Shown: one piece after another, positions 1 to 6,802 of the stretch
How the letters are laid out: every line of letters begins with the position of its first letter
How positions within the stretch are numbered: position 1 is the first letter of the stretch
Assembly (NCBI GenBank): GCA_003516865.1
Contig: DPBR01000063.1
Location: 10,651-27,017 of the forward strand
Source: Oscillospiraceae bacterium
Lineage (GTDB): Bacteria; Bacillota; Clostridia; Oscillospirales; Ruminococcaceae
Length of the DNA stretch: 16,367 bases
Direction of reading: 5' to 3'
The notes under the pieces: model-generated
The model's database searches: none
Told to the model about the DNA's origin: nothing
Seen by the model: the letters and a program-made list of their open reading frames with translations, nothing else
Made by a program: the position numbers and the translations under genes

Positions 1-165
1 CCCACCGACTGGACGAGGTTCGGGCAGCTCTATGGGGAATGGAAGTCGAAGAATATCACTGGCAGAGATTTTATGCGTAGAATGGATATGTCGGCAAATA
101 CCTTTTATCGCCGTGTAAGGGAATATGAACTCCGTTACGGTATCACCGAGCAGACCTCAGCTTGA
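1..165 (+). CDS. Serine recombinase (resolvase/invertase family), C-terminal fragment
   Basis: Frame 1 is open from the first base to a TGA at 163-165, giving 54 residues of a protein that starts outside the window. The visible part contains FGQLYGEWKSKNITGRDFMR and then ANTFYRRVREYE. This resembles the C-terminal helix-turn-helix of small serine recombinases (Hin/Mpi-type), where a 'W..G.IT...' helix is followed by a TFYRRVREY recognition helix. Such enzymes carry out site-specific inversion, resolution or integration. The catalytic N-terminal domain is not visible, so activity and exact subfamily cannot be judged. It is the only supported plus-strand gene and it converges on the histidine kinase gene. 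The call rests on pattern recognition of about 45 residues; another HTH protein is possible. Confidence 0.6.
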   Translation, partial: PTDWTRFGQLYGEWKSKNITGRDFMRRMDMSANTFYRRVREYELRYGITEQTSA

Positions 166-219
166 CCGTCTGGCGAACGGAAATGTCCCTCAGAGCCGTC
201 CACCATTGCGGAGCGGAAA

Positions 220-288
220 ACTAACCGATGAAAAAAGCGCCCTCTCTGAAAGCTCAGAGAGAACGCTTACGGTTAGTGTGTGCCTTTT
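220..288 (+). terminator. Compound three-tier hairpin, possible terminator of the recombinase gene
   Basis: Three nested inverted repeats share one axis. ACTAACCG (220-227) pairs with CGGTTAGT (270-277). AAGCG (235-239) pairs with CGCTT (264-268). CTCTCTGA (242-249) pairs perfectly with TCAGAGAG (254-261) around the loop AAGC. TTTT at 285-288 is a poor U-tract set 7 bases beyond the stem. It lies 55 bp after the recombinase stop on the same strand, so termination is the simplest role. The layered symmetry would also suit a structured RNA or a mobile-element end. Confidence 0.45.
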
Positions 289-301
289 GGGTATCTGCCT
301 G

Positions 302-319
302 TTATGGAACGCTCCATAA
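302..319. repeat. Perfect 7-bp inverted repeat
   Basis: TTATGGA (302-308) and TCCATAA (313-319) flank the loop ACGC. No T-run follows on either strand, so it is not an obvious intrinsic terminator. It lies between the compound hairpin and the end of the histidine kinase gene. Confidence 0.5.
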
Positions 320-390
320 TTCCGATAACGACTTATGCGGAACGGAAAACAGGTGCGCCAATAGGCTATGGTTATCTGAACAGATATTAT

Positions 391-1602
391 TTACGCCAGC
401 TTTACCACCAGCGTTACACTAAAACAATCCTCATGTATCTCTGCATAGACCTCTCCGCCCATGAGCGACATCAGCCGTTTGCAGATGAACAGCCCCAGAC
501 CGTTGCCTTGTATCTTATCGGCATTGCTGCCGCGATGAAAGCTCCCGAAGATCTGCGGAAGCTCCTTTGCTTCAAGGGTACAGCCTGTGTTCGTCACCGT
601 GATAAGCTCACAGCCGTCCATTTTATCGAAACTGATCTCGATCCGCCTGCCGTCACCGTATTTGACCGCATTTTCAATCAGGTTTTGCAGACATTCAGCC
701 AGGCGGTCTGCATCGCAGGAGAGAATACAGTCATCATATTCTTGTATGATAAATTCTGTTCCTGAAAGACCGAGCTGAGGAGCATATCTTGAATTGATCT
801 TTGTGATGATCTGACTCAGAAACGCTTCTCCCTGCGTGACCTCAAAGCTCATGAAATCCTCACTTGCGGCTTTGGTGATCTCGCTGACAAACTGCTCGAT
901 CTCATCAGCACGGACATTGATATTTTCCGCGACGCTGCGGCGTTTTTCCTCATCACTGTAAATTCCCTTTGCAAGCGCCTTGGCATTCAGCTTGATTGCC
1001 GAGAGAGGCGTTTTAATGTCATGAGAAAGTGAGAGCAGGAGCAGTTTCTTGTCCCTCTGCATGGAAAGCTCCTTCTTCCGGTCGTCCTCAATCTTCTCTC
1101 GCAGGAGGTTGACACCCCATGTAAATTTTCCGAAAAAACGGCTTTTCTGTTCGGGTATCGGTACTGCAAGATTTCCCTTTGCAAGTTCCTGCGGGACATC
1201 GTTTAAGCTGCCAAAGGGTATGATGATATTCTTCCAGATATATGCAAATACTCCGCATACCAGCAAAAACAGGATACCCAAAATACAATTTACAGCGATA
1301 CATAAGCCATCATCGTTGCCGAGCGAGTATTCCACACGGTACAACTTCTCGTTTGCTTCTATGATAACATAGTGTTCATCACTTTGATAGAGGGCATCGC
1401 CCGTGTAAACCCCTATGATATGCGGATAGTCTGCGAGGTCATAGCTGCCTGTTTCAGCTATCTCGTCCGCAAGACGTTTTGCTTCTACACGGTATTGTCC
1501 GTCAGCATATTTCCGGTTCTGTAACATGACGATATTAAACACCGCCGCAAGTATCAGAAATATCGTAAGCACTGCAATACACAGCTTTTTGAACGCCCTC
1601 AT
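391..1602 (-). CDS. Two-component sensor histidine kinase (EnvZ/VanS-like class)
   Basis: Membrane kinase of 403 residues that should autophosphorylate and pass phosphate to the response regulator encoded just upstream. Membrane segments lie near residues 7-28 and 99-123, enclosing an external loop of about 70 residues. A HAMP-like linker follows. The HisKA H-box is SLSHDIKTPLSAIK, with the predicted phospho-acceptor H194. The catalytic domain has an N-box NLIENAVKYG (N307, N311), a G1-type VTNTG (residues 336-340; Asn where Asp is commoner, a variant also found in active VanS/BceS-like kinases) and GNGLGLFICKRL (from G366). The ATG at 1602 overlaps the regulator's TGA as ATGA, so the two are translationally coupled. 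Next to an FtsX-type ABC exporter, it probably senses an antimicrobial or cell-envelope signal; the ligand is unknown. Confidence 0.93.
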   Translation of the reverse strand: MRAFKKLCIAVLTIFLILAAVFNIVMLQNRKYADGQYRVEAKRLADEIAETGSYDLADYPHIIGVYTGDALYQSDEHYVIIEANEKLYRVEYSLGNDDGLCIAVNCILGILFLLVCGVFAYIWKNIIIPFGSLNDVPQELAKGNLAVPIPEQKSRFFGKFTWGVNLLREKIEDDRKKELSMQRDKKLLLLSLSHDIKTPLSAIKLNAKALAKGIYSDEEKRRSVAENINVRADEIEQFVSEITKAASEDFMSFEVTQGEAFLSQIITKINSRYAPQLGLSGTEFIIQEYDDCILSCDADRLAECLQNLIENAVKYGDGRRIEISFDKMDGCELITVTNTGCTLEAKELPQIFGSFHRGSNADKIQGNGLGLFICKRLMSLMGGEVYAEIHEDCFSVTLVVKLA

Positions 1603-2261
1603 ACGAATTTATACCCCACACCCCAGACGGTCAGCAGACGCTTGGCATTTTTGGGGTCATCGCCGAGCTTCTGCCGCAGACGGTTGATATGCACATGGAG
1701 AGTTTGCAGCTCCGAATCGCTGTCGCTGCCCCATACTGTCGAAAACAGATACTCTTTTTTCAGCGCCTTGCCCTGATTCTCAATCAGGAGTGCCAACAAG
1801 TCAAATTCCTTTGAAGCAAGCTCCACAGGCTTCCCGTCGATCTCTGCAGTCTTATTTGCAAGATTGAGCGTAACACCGCTTGCAGAGAGCATACTCCGCT
1901 GATACCGGCGCTTGAAGATACCTTTGATCTTTGCAAGCAGAATATCAATATCATAGGGCTTCTCGATGTAATCATCAGCCCCTAAATCAAATCCGTTCAG
2001 CTTATCTTCCTTGTCTGTCCTTGCACTGACGATCAGGATCGGCGTATCGGCATTCTCACGCAGCTTGGAACATACGGCAAACCCGTTCATATCGGGCAGA
2101 TTGATGTCCAGTACCACGAGCCTTGCGCCGTATCGTTCAAAAAGCTGCACGGCACGCTCCCCGCTTTCCACCGCCGACACGGTATAGTCCTCTGCACGCA
2201 GAAAATCCGTCAGCAGTGAGCTTAGTTCCTTATCGTCCTCAACAATCAGAATATCTGTCAT
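1599..2261 (-). CDS. OmpR/PhoB-family response regulator
   Basis: DNA-binding regulator of 220 residues. The receiver domain starts MTDILIVEDD, with acidic pocket residues E8, D9 and D10. The phosphorylation site is D52 in VVLDINLPD, followed by a switch region ILIVSARTD and a conserved lysine in YIEKPYD. The C-terminal winged-helix effector has the characteristic LLALLIENQGKAL, HINRLRQKLGDD and TVWGVGYKF. I chose the ATG at 2261: AGGTGG lies 8 bases upstream, and the promoter at 2282-2310 predicts a start of transcription near 2275, which would leave the upstream GTG (2273) with no ribosome binding site. It pairs with the overlapping kinase gene. Its likely target is the ABC transporter promoter, which carries 11-bp-spaced TTAAC repeats. 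Confidence 0.93.
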   Translation of the reverse strand: MTDILIVEDDKELSSLLTDFLRAEDYTVSAVESGERAVQLFERYGARLVVLDINLPDMNGFAVCSKLRENADTPILIVSARTDKEDKLNGFDLGADDYIEKPYDIDILLAKIKGIFKRRYQRSMLSASGVTLNLANKTAEIDGKPVELASKEFDLLALLIENQGKALKKEYLFSTVWGSDSDSELQTLHVHINRLRQKLGDDPKNAKRLLTVWGVGYKFV

Positions 2262-2281
2262 AAAAAACACCACCTACCACT

Positions 2282-2310
2282 ATTGTAGCATATTTTGGAG
2301 AGAACTGCAA
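2282..2310 (-). promoter_or_regulatory. Sigma-A promoter of the response regulator and kinase genes
   Basis: On the minus strand TTGCAG (2305-2310) is followed, after exactly 17 bp, by TACAAT (2282-2287), with an extended -10 TG (TGC-TACAAT). The start point should be near 2275, giving a leader of about 14 nt before the ATG at 2261. No regulator repeats like those at the transporter promoter are visible, so it is probably constitutive. Confidence 0.8.
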
Positions 2311-2314
2311 GAGG

Positions 2315-2338
2315 GTACATACCGTGCCGGAAGTGTAC
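2315..2338. promoter_or_regulatory. Inverted repeat GTACA/TGTAC just upstream of the -35
   Basis: GTACA (2315-2319) and TGTAC (2334-2338) are separated by 14 bp and lie directly upstream of the -35 at 2305-2310. The position suits an activator or operator site, but the arms are only 5 bp, so chance is a real alternative. Confidence 0.25.
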
Positions 2339-2350
2339 AAAAATCAGCTT

Positions 2351-2380
2351 TGCCCCATTTGCCGAAAGGCATTTGGGGCA
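2351..2380. repeat. Hairpin with GAAA loop between ABC and two-component units
   Basis: TGCCCCATTTGCC (2351-2363) and GGCATTTGGGGCA (2368-2380) pair over 13 positions with a 2-bp internal mismatch, around the loop GAAA (plus strand) or TTTC (minus strand). On the minus strand the U-rich stretch (TTTTTG) comes only about 8 bases beyond the stem. It could be a weak terminator of the permease-ATPase transcript, an mRNA-processing site or a barrier between the two units. Confidence 0.5.
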
Positions 2381-2443
2381 TTGCGGACACCGGAACGATG
2401 CATTTTCAATCCACAAAGCAAATCGCCGGCGGGGGTTCTCCGC

Positions 2444-3214
2444 TTACCAGCCCTGTTCCATCAGCCAGTGATTCAGCTCCCGTTCACGGTCGCGCAGTTC
2501 CTTATCACCGCCGTCAAAATGTCCCATTTCCTTTTCTCCCATGATGCCGCCGTCCACGATGTAAAGCACACGGCTGCATTTTGCGGCAACCTTCGGGTCA
2601 TGGGTCACGCACATAATGGTCGTGCCGTCACGGTTGAGGGACAGCAGCTCGTTCATGACCTCATCGGAGCTGGAGCGGTTAAGCGCTCCGGTCGGCTCAT
2701 CGGCAAAGATCATCTTCGGATTGTTGATCATACTGCGGCAGATGCAGGCCCTCTGGAGCTGACCGCCGGACACCTCATTGATATCATTGCCGCCCACATC
2801 GTCAATGCCGAGTCTGCGCATAAGCTGCCGCCCGCGCTCCTCGGTCTGTTTGCGGCTCTCGGTGGTTTTCCTCGATTTCACTGCAGGAAGAATGATGTTA
2901 TCAAGTACGGAAAGGTTTTTCATCATATACATCTGCTGGAAGATAAAGCCCATTTCATCGAGTCTGAGCTGTGAAAGTGCCTTGTCGGAGAGCTTTGCAG
3001 TTTCCTTTCCATTAAAGATGACCTCGCCGGCGGTCACCCTGTCCATTCCCGAAACGCAGTACAGCAGCGTGGATTTTCCGGAGCCGGACGGCCCCATGAT
3101 CGCTACCATTTCGCCCTCCTTGATCTCAAGGTCAATATTTTTCAGCACATTGTTCTGATGCTTGTTCACGATGTAGGTCTTGCAAAGTCCCTTTGTCTGT
3201 AAAACAGTGTTCAT
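2444..3214 (-). CDS. ABC exporter ATP-binding protein (LolD/MacB/BceA-like)
   Basis: Cytoplasmic ATPase of 256 residues that powers the FtsX-type permease encoded directly upstream. Visible motifs in order are Walker A GPSGSGKST (41-49), Q-loop GFIFQQ (Q94), signature VSGGQLQRACI (SGGQ 149-152), Walker B MIFADEP (168-174; catalytic E173) followed by TGALN in the D-loop region, and H-loop VTHDP (H205). The length and the 'TGALNRSSSDEVM' context fit the LolD/BceA subfamily, which drives mechanotransmission or the removal of antimicrobial peptides from the membrane rather than classic import. The ATG at 3214 lies 13 bp after the permease stop and has a strong AAGGAGGAA ribosome binding site. The C-terminal 30 residues are acidic and basic and extend beyond the core fold. 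Confidence 0.93.
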   Translation of the reverse strand: MNTVLQTKGLCKTYIVNKHQNNVLKNIDLEIKEGEMVAIMGPSGSGKSTLLYCVSGMDRVTAGEVIFNGKETAKLSDKALSQLRLDEMGFIFQQMYMMKNLSVLDNIILPAVKSRKTTESRKQTEERGRQLMRRLGIDDVGGNDINEVSGGQLQRACICRSMINNPKMIFADEPTGALNRSSSDEVMNELLSLNRDGTTIMCVTHDPKVAAKCSRVLYIVDGGIMGEKEMGHFDGGDKELRDRERELNHWLMEQGW

Positions 3215-3227
3215 ATTCTTTTCCTCC

Positions 3228-5594
3228 TTATTCTATGGAAGCTGTGTCGCTTGCCTTTATGGTCTTGGTGTAGAGTGCGGTGAGTGCGGCACTTAAAACA
3301 GTCACGCAGAAAATGATCGCAGGGTACAGACCGAATATTTCAAGTACACCAAACTGATAATCAATACTTCCCACAGCACCCATCATTCCGAAGATCGGAT
3401 CCATTATCAGCTTTGTCAGCGGCATCAGCAGAACAGATGCTGCCACGATCCCTGTCAGTACGGTGATCCCGAACCGCATGGTGTGGTGTGCGATCACCGA
3501 CGTGTTCCCGAAGCCTATCGCTTTCATAAGTGCTATCTCTGCACGTTCCTTTGAGATAAAGCTGCGCTCCATAAGCACTGCAAGCAGTATTATGATGATA
3601 AGAGAGAGCATCAGCACCAGATTTTTTACTGCCGCGATCGTATCTCCCACACCCATACAGTCTTTGACGAATCCCCTTGTGTCAAATACGTTCTTGTTGT
3701 CAAAGATATCTTTCAGCTTTTCTATCCGTTCCTCTATGACCGCCTTGTCGGGGTGGTCATCAAAGTTTATCTGATACGAAAAACTGCTTGTCATAAGTGT
3801 ATCGGCGATCTCAACGTCCTGATGAAACCTTGCACACTCGCCCAAGTTGTTGAAGCACTGGAAATATGCGGTTATGATAAATTCGCTTTCCTCGCCGCCG
3901 ATATTTACCGTTACTCTGTCGCCAATCTCAGCGCCCAGCTTTTTGGAGATCTGCTTTGTCACTGCGATCTCATCGGGCTTTATGGGTGCGGAGCCGTCAG
4001 TGTAGTCATAATCGGTGGTCACGGTATCCGCGCATTTTAAGAAGGTTACTTGAAAACTGCCGTTTTTAGCTCTAACAGGAAGTTTATACCAGCTCTCCAG
4101 ATAAACATTGCCCGGCATATCGTTTTCTGCAAGAATATCCGCTATCTCGTCCTCAGTTTCACATATCGTCTTTGTACCTGCGATGATCTCCATAGCCCTT
4201 GATGAATCGGTCAGATAGACATCGCTTTCGGTGATCGCCAGAAGATACAGCAGGCTGTCGCTGTCAAGGGTGTTGGCTGTCACCGCCAATATCATAACGA
4301 GTGCTGTACAGATCGCAAATACCGCTGTGAGAATGCCGTACTGCTTAGGCTCGCTTGTGACATCGTTGAGTGCCAGAAAGCCGGTGCTGCCGAGTCTGCT
4401 TTTGCCGAGTGCCATGATACTGCGCTTTTTGAAACGTTCACCCGTCTGACCGCTGCGCACTGCATCGATTGGCGAGAGCTTTTTGATTTTTCCTGTACTG
4501 CCCCAGCCGAAAAGCATTATGATCAGCACCACGGCAATACAGCAGATAATGCCTATCATGGTACTGTTGTCATTGCCCAGCACCATGTTTTCGCTGACGC
4601 TTTCAAGCAGCATATTACCGAACGGCACACTGCCGAAATATCCTATCACCGCACCCACAAGAGCAATGCCTGAATACTTTACAAGATACAACACTCTGAT
4701 AGAGCTGTTTTTAAGCCCTATCGCCTTCATTACACTGATCTCACGGAACTCTTCGCTTATGGTGAATTTTATGGTGAATCTCAGCACAACGAAAGACACG
4801 ATCAGCATACCTGCACTTATCACAAGAATGATAACAGCCACAAGCATATTCATGATATAAGTCATTTTGATAAGGTCTGTGCCGCCCGAAAACAGAATAC
4901 CTTTCTGCTCGTTAAGCTCAGATTCAAGCGCTGTCACCTGATCGGTGCTGATATAGTATACATGACCGCAGTTGTAGGTGCGTATCGTTTCATCATCCAT
5001 GAGCGTTTCAAAGTCCACATGGTTGATCAGAAGACGGGGATTTCCCATTATCTCCGAACCGAGCAGAGCGTCCTTTGCAAAGCCCGCAACTTCAAGCGGC
5101 AGCTTTGTGCTGCCAAGCTCCACATAAAATCTGTCACCTGTTTTCACACCCTCACGCTTCGGTACTGAGCCTGTAATATATACCTTGCCTTGTTCGACCT
5201 CTGTTACGGCCTCGTTATTCATGTCAAAAAAGTTCTGCTTTGTGTCACCAATATCGCATACCAGTGCAATATTGGTGAAATCCATGAGCTTACCATTCTC
5301 TTTTTTCAGGTTGTCACAGGCTGCATAGACCACATTCTCTGTCCTGTAGTCAGATACTTTTTCGCTGTGTTCAAGTATTTCCGATATGGTGTCTTCTCCG
5401 TCCGTGCTGCGATCAATGATATGATAATCACTGATGCCGGCTTTCTCAAAATAATAGTCAAGACCGCCGACCACCGCAACAATATTATTCACACTTGCCG
5501 CCGCAAACATCGAGCAAAGAATGACGAACAGCAACAAAATGATATTCATGGTTTTCTTGCGTTTCAGATCTTTTTTCAGTATTCTCCAAAACAT
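3228..5594 (-). CDS. FtsX-family ABC transporter permease with two extracytoplasmic domains
   Basis: Membrane protein of 788 residues. A membrane segment near residues 17-38 is followed by an external domain of about 200 residues, then a three-helix FtsX core beginning near MLVAVIILVISAGMLIVSFV. A further helix (YGILTAVFAICTALVMI), a second external domain and a second FtsX core (near LVLMLSLIIIILLAVLM) follow. The two cores share the cytoplasmic coupling motif: EISVMKAIGLKNSS in the first, EIALMKAIGFGNTS in the second. This shows an internal duplication typical of large Clostridia FtsX-like permeases. With the adjacent ATPase it should form an envelope-stress or antimicrobial-peptide exporter; the substrate cannot be read from sequence. 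The ATG at 5594 is preceded by GGAGGA with 7-nt spacing. Confidence 0.9.
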   Translation of the reverse strand: MFWRILKKDLKRKKTMNIILLLFVILCSMFAAASVNNIVAVVGGLDYYFEKAGISDYHIIDRSTDGEDTISEILEHSEKVSDYRTENVVYAACDNLKKENGKLMDFTNIALVCDIGDTKQNFFDMNNEAVTEVEQGKVYITGSVPKREGVKTGDRFYVELGSTKLPLEVAGFAKDALLGSEIMGNPRLLINHVDFETLMDDETIRTYNCGHVYYISTDQVTALESELNEQKGILFSGGTDLIKMTYIMNMLVAVIILVISAGMLIVSFVVLRFTIKFTISEEFREISVMKAIGLKNSSIRVLYLVKYSGIALVGAVIGYFGSVPFGNMLLESVSENMVLGNDNSTMIGIICCIAVVLIIMLFGWGSTGKIKKLSPIDAVRSGQTGERFKKRSIMALGKSRLGSTGFLALNDVTSEPKQYGILTAVFAICTALVMILAVTANTLDSDSLLYLLAITESDVYLTDSSRAMEIIAGTKTICETEDEIADILAENDMPGNVYLESWYKLPVRAKNGSFQVTFLKCADTVTTDYDYTDGSAPIKPDEIAVTKQISKKLGAEIGDRVTVNIGGEESEFIITAYFQCFNNLGECARFHQDVEIADTLMTSSFSYQINFDDHPDKAVIEERIEKLKDIFDNKNVFDTRGFVKDCMGVGDTIAAVKNLVLMLSLIIIILLAVLMERSFISKERAEIALMKAIGFGNTSVIAHHTMRFGITVLTGIVAASVLLMPLTKLIMDPIFGMMGAVGSIDYQFGVLEIFGLYPAIIFCVTVLSAALTALYTKTIKASDTASIE

Positions 5595-5601
5595 AGTGCA
5601 T

Positions 5602-5607
5602 TCCTCC
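5602..5607 (-). promoter_or_regulatory. Ribosome binding site of the permease
   Basis: GGAGGA on the minus strand lies 7 bases before the ATG at 5594 and fixes the start of the 788-residue protein. Confidence 0.8.
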
Positions 5608-5637
5608 GTATCTTGTATAGGTATTCTCTATGCTTTG

Positions 5638-5643
5638 ATTATA
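5638..5643 (-). promoter_or_regulatory. Extended -10 promoter of the ABC transporter unit
   Basis: TATAAT (5638-5643, minus strand) is preceded by TG in the form TGT-TATAAT. At the 17-bp position the -35 reads AGACTT, a poor match. A consensus -10 with a weak -35 is the pattern expected of a promoter that needs an activator. The 5' leader to the ATG is about 37 nt. Confidence 0.7.
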
Positions 5644-5655
5644 ACACAGAAATTC

Positions 5656-5671
5656 TTAACAAGTCTTTAAC
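5656..5671. promoter_or_regulatory. Direct-repeat operator for an OmpR-family regulator
   Basis: TTAAC occurs at 5656-5660 and again at 5667-5671, an exact 11-bp period (about one helical turn), just upstream of the -10 and overlapping the weak -35. Tandem direct repeats with 10-11 bp spacing at this place are the known binding pattern of PhoB/OmpR-type regulators. The regulator encoded at 1599-2261 is the obvious candidate. Confidence 0.55.
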
Positions 5672-5686
5672 TTTTGAAAAGCCTTA

Positions 5687-5723
5687 ATAAAAAGCAGACG
5701 CTCCATAAAAACGAAGCATCTGC
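5687..5723 (-). terminator. Intrinsic terminator after the nucleotidyltransferase pseudogene
   Basis: Read on the minus strand, GCAGATGCT (5715-5723) pairs with AGCGTCTGC (5694-5702) with one G-U pair, around a 12-base loop, and is followed directly by TTTTTATT. It insulates the genes to the right from the ABC transporter promoter. Confidence 0.75.
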
Positions 5724-5735
5724 CATAAAAGATTC

Positions 5736-6289
5736 TTACCATTTTTCTGTATTCTTCAAAAACTCAAAGCACCTTGGGTATTTCTTCTCAAAGCTCTTAG
5801 TAAGAGGATTTTTCTTGACTTCCTCTATCGTATGGATACCGAGAAAAGCGAGAATATCAAGCACATCTGTATGGTCGGTGATCCTCGGCACTAAGCCTGC
5901 AAAGTGAACTGCACGGACTTTCAGCAGGAGCAGACTTTCTATCTTTGCGATATACAGCATGATATTGGAATAGCTGTTATCCGTTATCCATTCCAGCTTG
6001 CCAATAATTTCCGTGACCTCCGGTAGACCGTAGGAATCGTTATTGATCCAGTCTTCGTCAAGTCCTTTTTCATCAGCGACCTCACGGATCAATGCCTGAA
6101 CTTCTTACGTCATATCCCTTGTTGCTGTATCCACATCCATTGTATATCCGCCGCTGCGGAGCTTGTTGTAAAGCATCGCAAAACCGCCGATAGCCTGATC
6201 TCGATGGTGATATGGTGAGCTTTCAGCTTTGCGTTCAGTGCTTCAAGTGCCTCCTTGAAATCATCGAGCGTGCATTCAATTCCGATCAT
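5736..6289 (-). pseudogene. Nucleotidyltransferase-like gene (DUF6036-type), frameshifted and with an internal stop
   Basis: The reading frame can be rebuilt as a protein of about 185 residues. It starts MIGIECTLDDFKEALEALN from the ATG at 6289. Near 6193-6196 the frame changes, apparently by loss of one base, into AIGGFAMLYNKLRSGGYTMD and then VDTATRDMT. A TAA at 6105-6107 interrupts it, and the rest (EVQALIREV to the TAA at 5736-5738) is intact. The IGGFA glycine motif followed by DVDT (Asp-x-Asp) resembles the metal-binding centre of minimal nucleotidyltransferases. The later LYIAKIESLLLLKVRAVHF helix and KKYPRCFEFL end fit the DUF6036-like group. Its ATG overlaps the stop of the preceding gene (TAATG), so the two were translated together. 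Sequencing error could explain one lesion, less easily both. The downstream fragment also begins with a possible TTG at 6092, but it lacks the catalytic half. Confidence 0.75.
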
Positions 6290-6621
6290 TACACACCTCG
6301 GAACATCACATTCATTTTATAGTAAATATTTTCTTTTCTCAGCCCATGATCGCTCAGTACAAGCGGCTCTGAAAGCGGCTGACATTCCGTAAGTTTCTGT
6401 AAGTTGGAAAGCTCAAAGAGCTTATCAAGGTGATAATAGCTGATGATGCAGTAAAGCAGAACCTTTGTTTTATCGGACATCCTTTGCACGTCAAGCTGTG
6501 CGATCTCGTCTTTTTTTCGGTCAGCATGGGTAACAAGCCTGTGCAGATACCTGTGCAGACTGTAATAATCATTACTGTTCCAGTCATTTTGCGGAGCGTA
6601 GTAAGGCTTTACATTCAACAT
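6289..6621 (-). CDS. Small protein of unknown family, partner of the nucleotidyltransferase
   Basis: I do not recognise a named family. The ATG at 6621 (MLNVKPYYAPQNDW...) is preceded by AAAGGGTGAG, giving 110 residues. The frame runs 30 codons further upstream to a TTG, but that TTG is part of the promoter -35 and cannot be the start. The protein is rich in Tyr, His, Leu and Lys, with a histidine-rich segment YYSLHRYLHRLVTHADRKK and no membrane segment or signal. Its TAA overlaps the ATG of the nucleotidyltransferase (TAATG). This coupling, and a palindrome over its promoter, recall toxin-antitoxin operons, where the first gene is often the regulator or antitoxin. I see no clear DNA-binding motif, so this is inference. 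The gene is intact although its partner is broken. Confidence 0.6.
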   Translation of the reverse strand: MLNVKPYYAPQNDWNSNDYYSLHRYLHRLVTHADRKKDEIAQLDVQRMSDKTKVLLYCIISYYHLDKLFELSNLQKLTECQPLSEPLVLSDHGLRKENIYYKMNVMFRGV

Positions 6622-6682
6622 AACTCTCACCCTTTCTGTAGGATATAGATTCGACAGGCACGGCTGCCTTCCGATTACCTTA

Positions 6683-6711
6683 ATTGTAGCACTTTTCAGC
6701 TTGACTGTCAA
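6683..6711 (-). promoter_or_regulatory. Near-consensus sigma-A promoter
   Basis: On the minus strand TTGACA (6706-6711) is followed after 17 bp by TACAAT (6683-6688), again with TGC before the -10. It drives the 110-residue gene and the nucleotidyltransferase pseudogene, with a 5' leader of about 55 nt. Confidence 0.88.
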
Positions 6712-6712
6712 G
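6700..6712. promoter_or_regulatory. Perfect palindrome over the -35, possible operator
   Basis: CTTGAC-T-GTCAAG is a perfect 6-bp-arm inverted repeat that contains the whole -35 hexamer. A repressor bound here would block RNA polymerase, as in self-regulated toxin-antitoxin operons. The -35 sequence itself contributes half of the symmetry, so some of it may be coincidence. Confidence 0.45.
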
Positions 6713-6750
6713 GAACATTTTATCGTAAATTCGGTCTTTACGAAGTAAGC

Positions 6751-6789
6751 AAAACCTATCCAGGGCAGTGATTGCCCTGAACAGGTTTT
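6751..6789. terminator. Bidirectional hairpin terminator
   Basis: AAAACCT (6751-6757) pairs with AGGTTTT (6783-6789), and inside it CAGGGCA (6761-6767) pairs perfectly with TGCCCTG (6773-6779) around the loop GTGAT. The A/T flanks give a short T-run on either strand. It follows the stop of the DUF6809-like gene by 13 bp on the minus strand. Confidence 0.7.
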
Positions 6790-6802
6790 ACCGATTATTC
6801 CC

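Larger units (their letters stand above)
166..390. other. Non-coding convergent intergenic region with hairpins and short repeats
   Basis: No ORF here looks coding: the open frames overlap each other and resemble no known family. The region lies between the ends of the converging recombinase and histidine kinase genes. It contains a three-tier hairpin (220-277), a second hairpin (302-319) and a 14-mer repeated with one mismatch, GCGGAGCGGAAAAC at 208-221 and GCGGAACGGAAAAC at 337-350. A weaker relative, GCGAACGGAAA, lies at 173-183. I see no promoter of good quality. Confidence 0.6.

Noticed and set aside
2262..2273. GTG start at 2273 for the response regulator
   Set aside because: It would lie about 2 bases from the predicted transcription start with no ribosome binding site; the ATG at 2261 has AGGTGG at proper spacing.
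2324..2974. A 216-codon plus-strand open frame
   Set aside because: Antisense to the ABC ATPase gene with all its motifs; no ribosome binding site or family likeness.
6289..6621. HEPN-type RNase reading of the 110-residue protein (partner of a minimal nucleotidyltransferase)
   Set aside because: The segment RYLHRLVTH does not give a convincing R-x4-6-H motif in the right context, and the gene order and size are not decisive.
6622..6711. A 30-codon N-terminal extension of the 110-residue protein from TTG at 6711
   Set aside because: The TTG is the start of the -35 hexamer TTGACA, and the ATG at 6621 has a good ribosome binding site.
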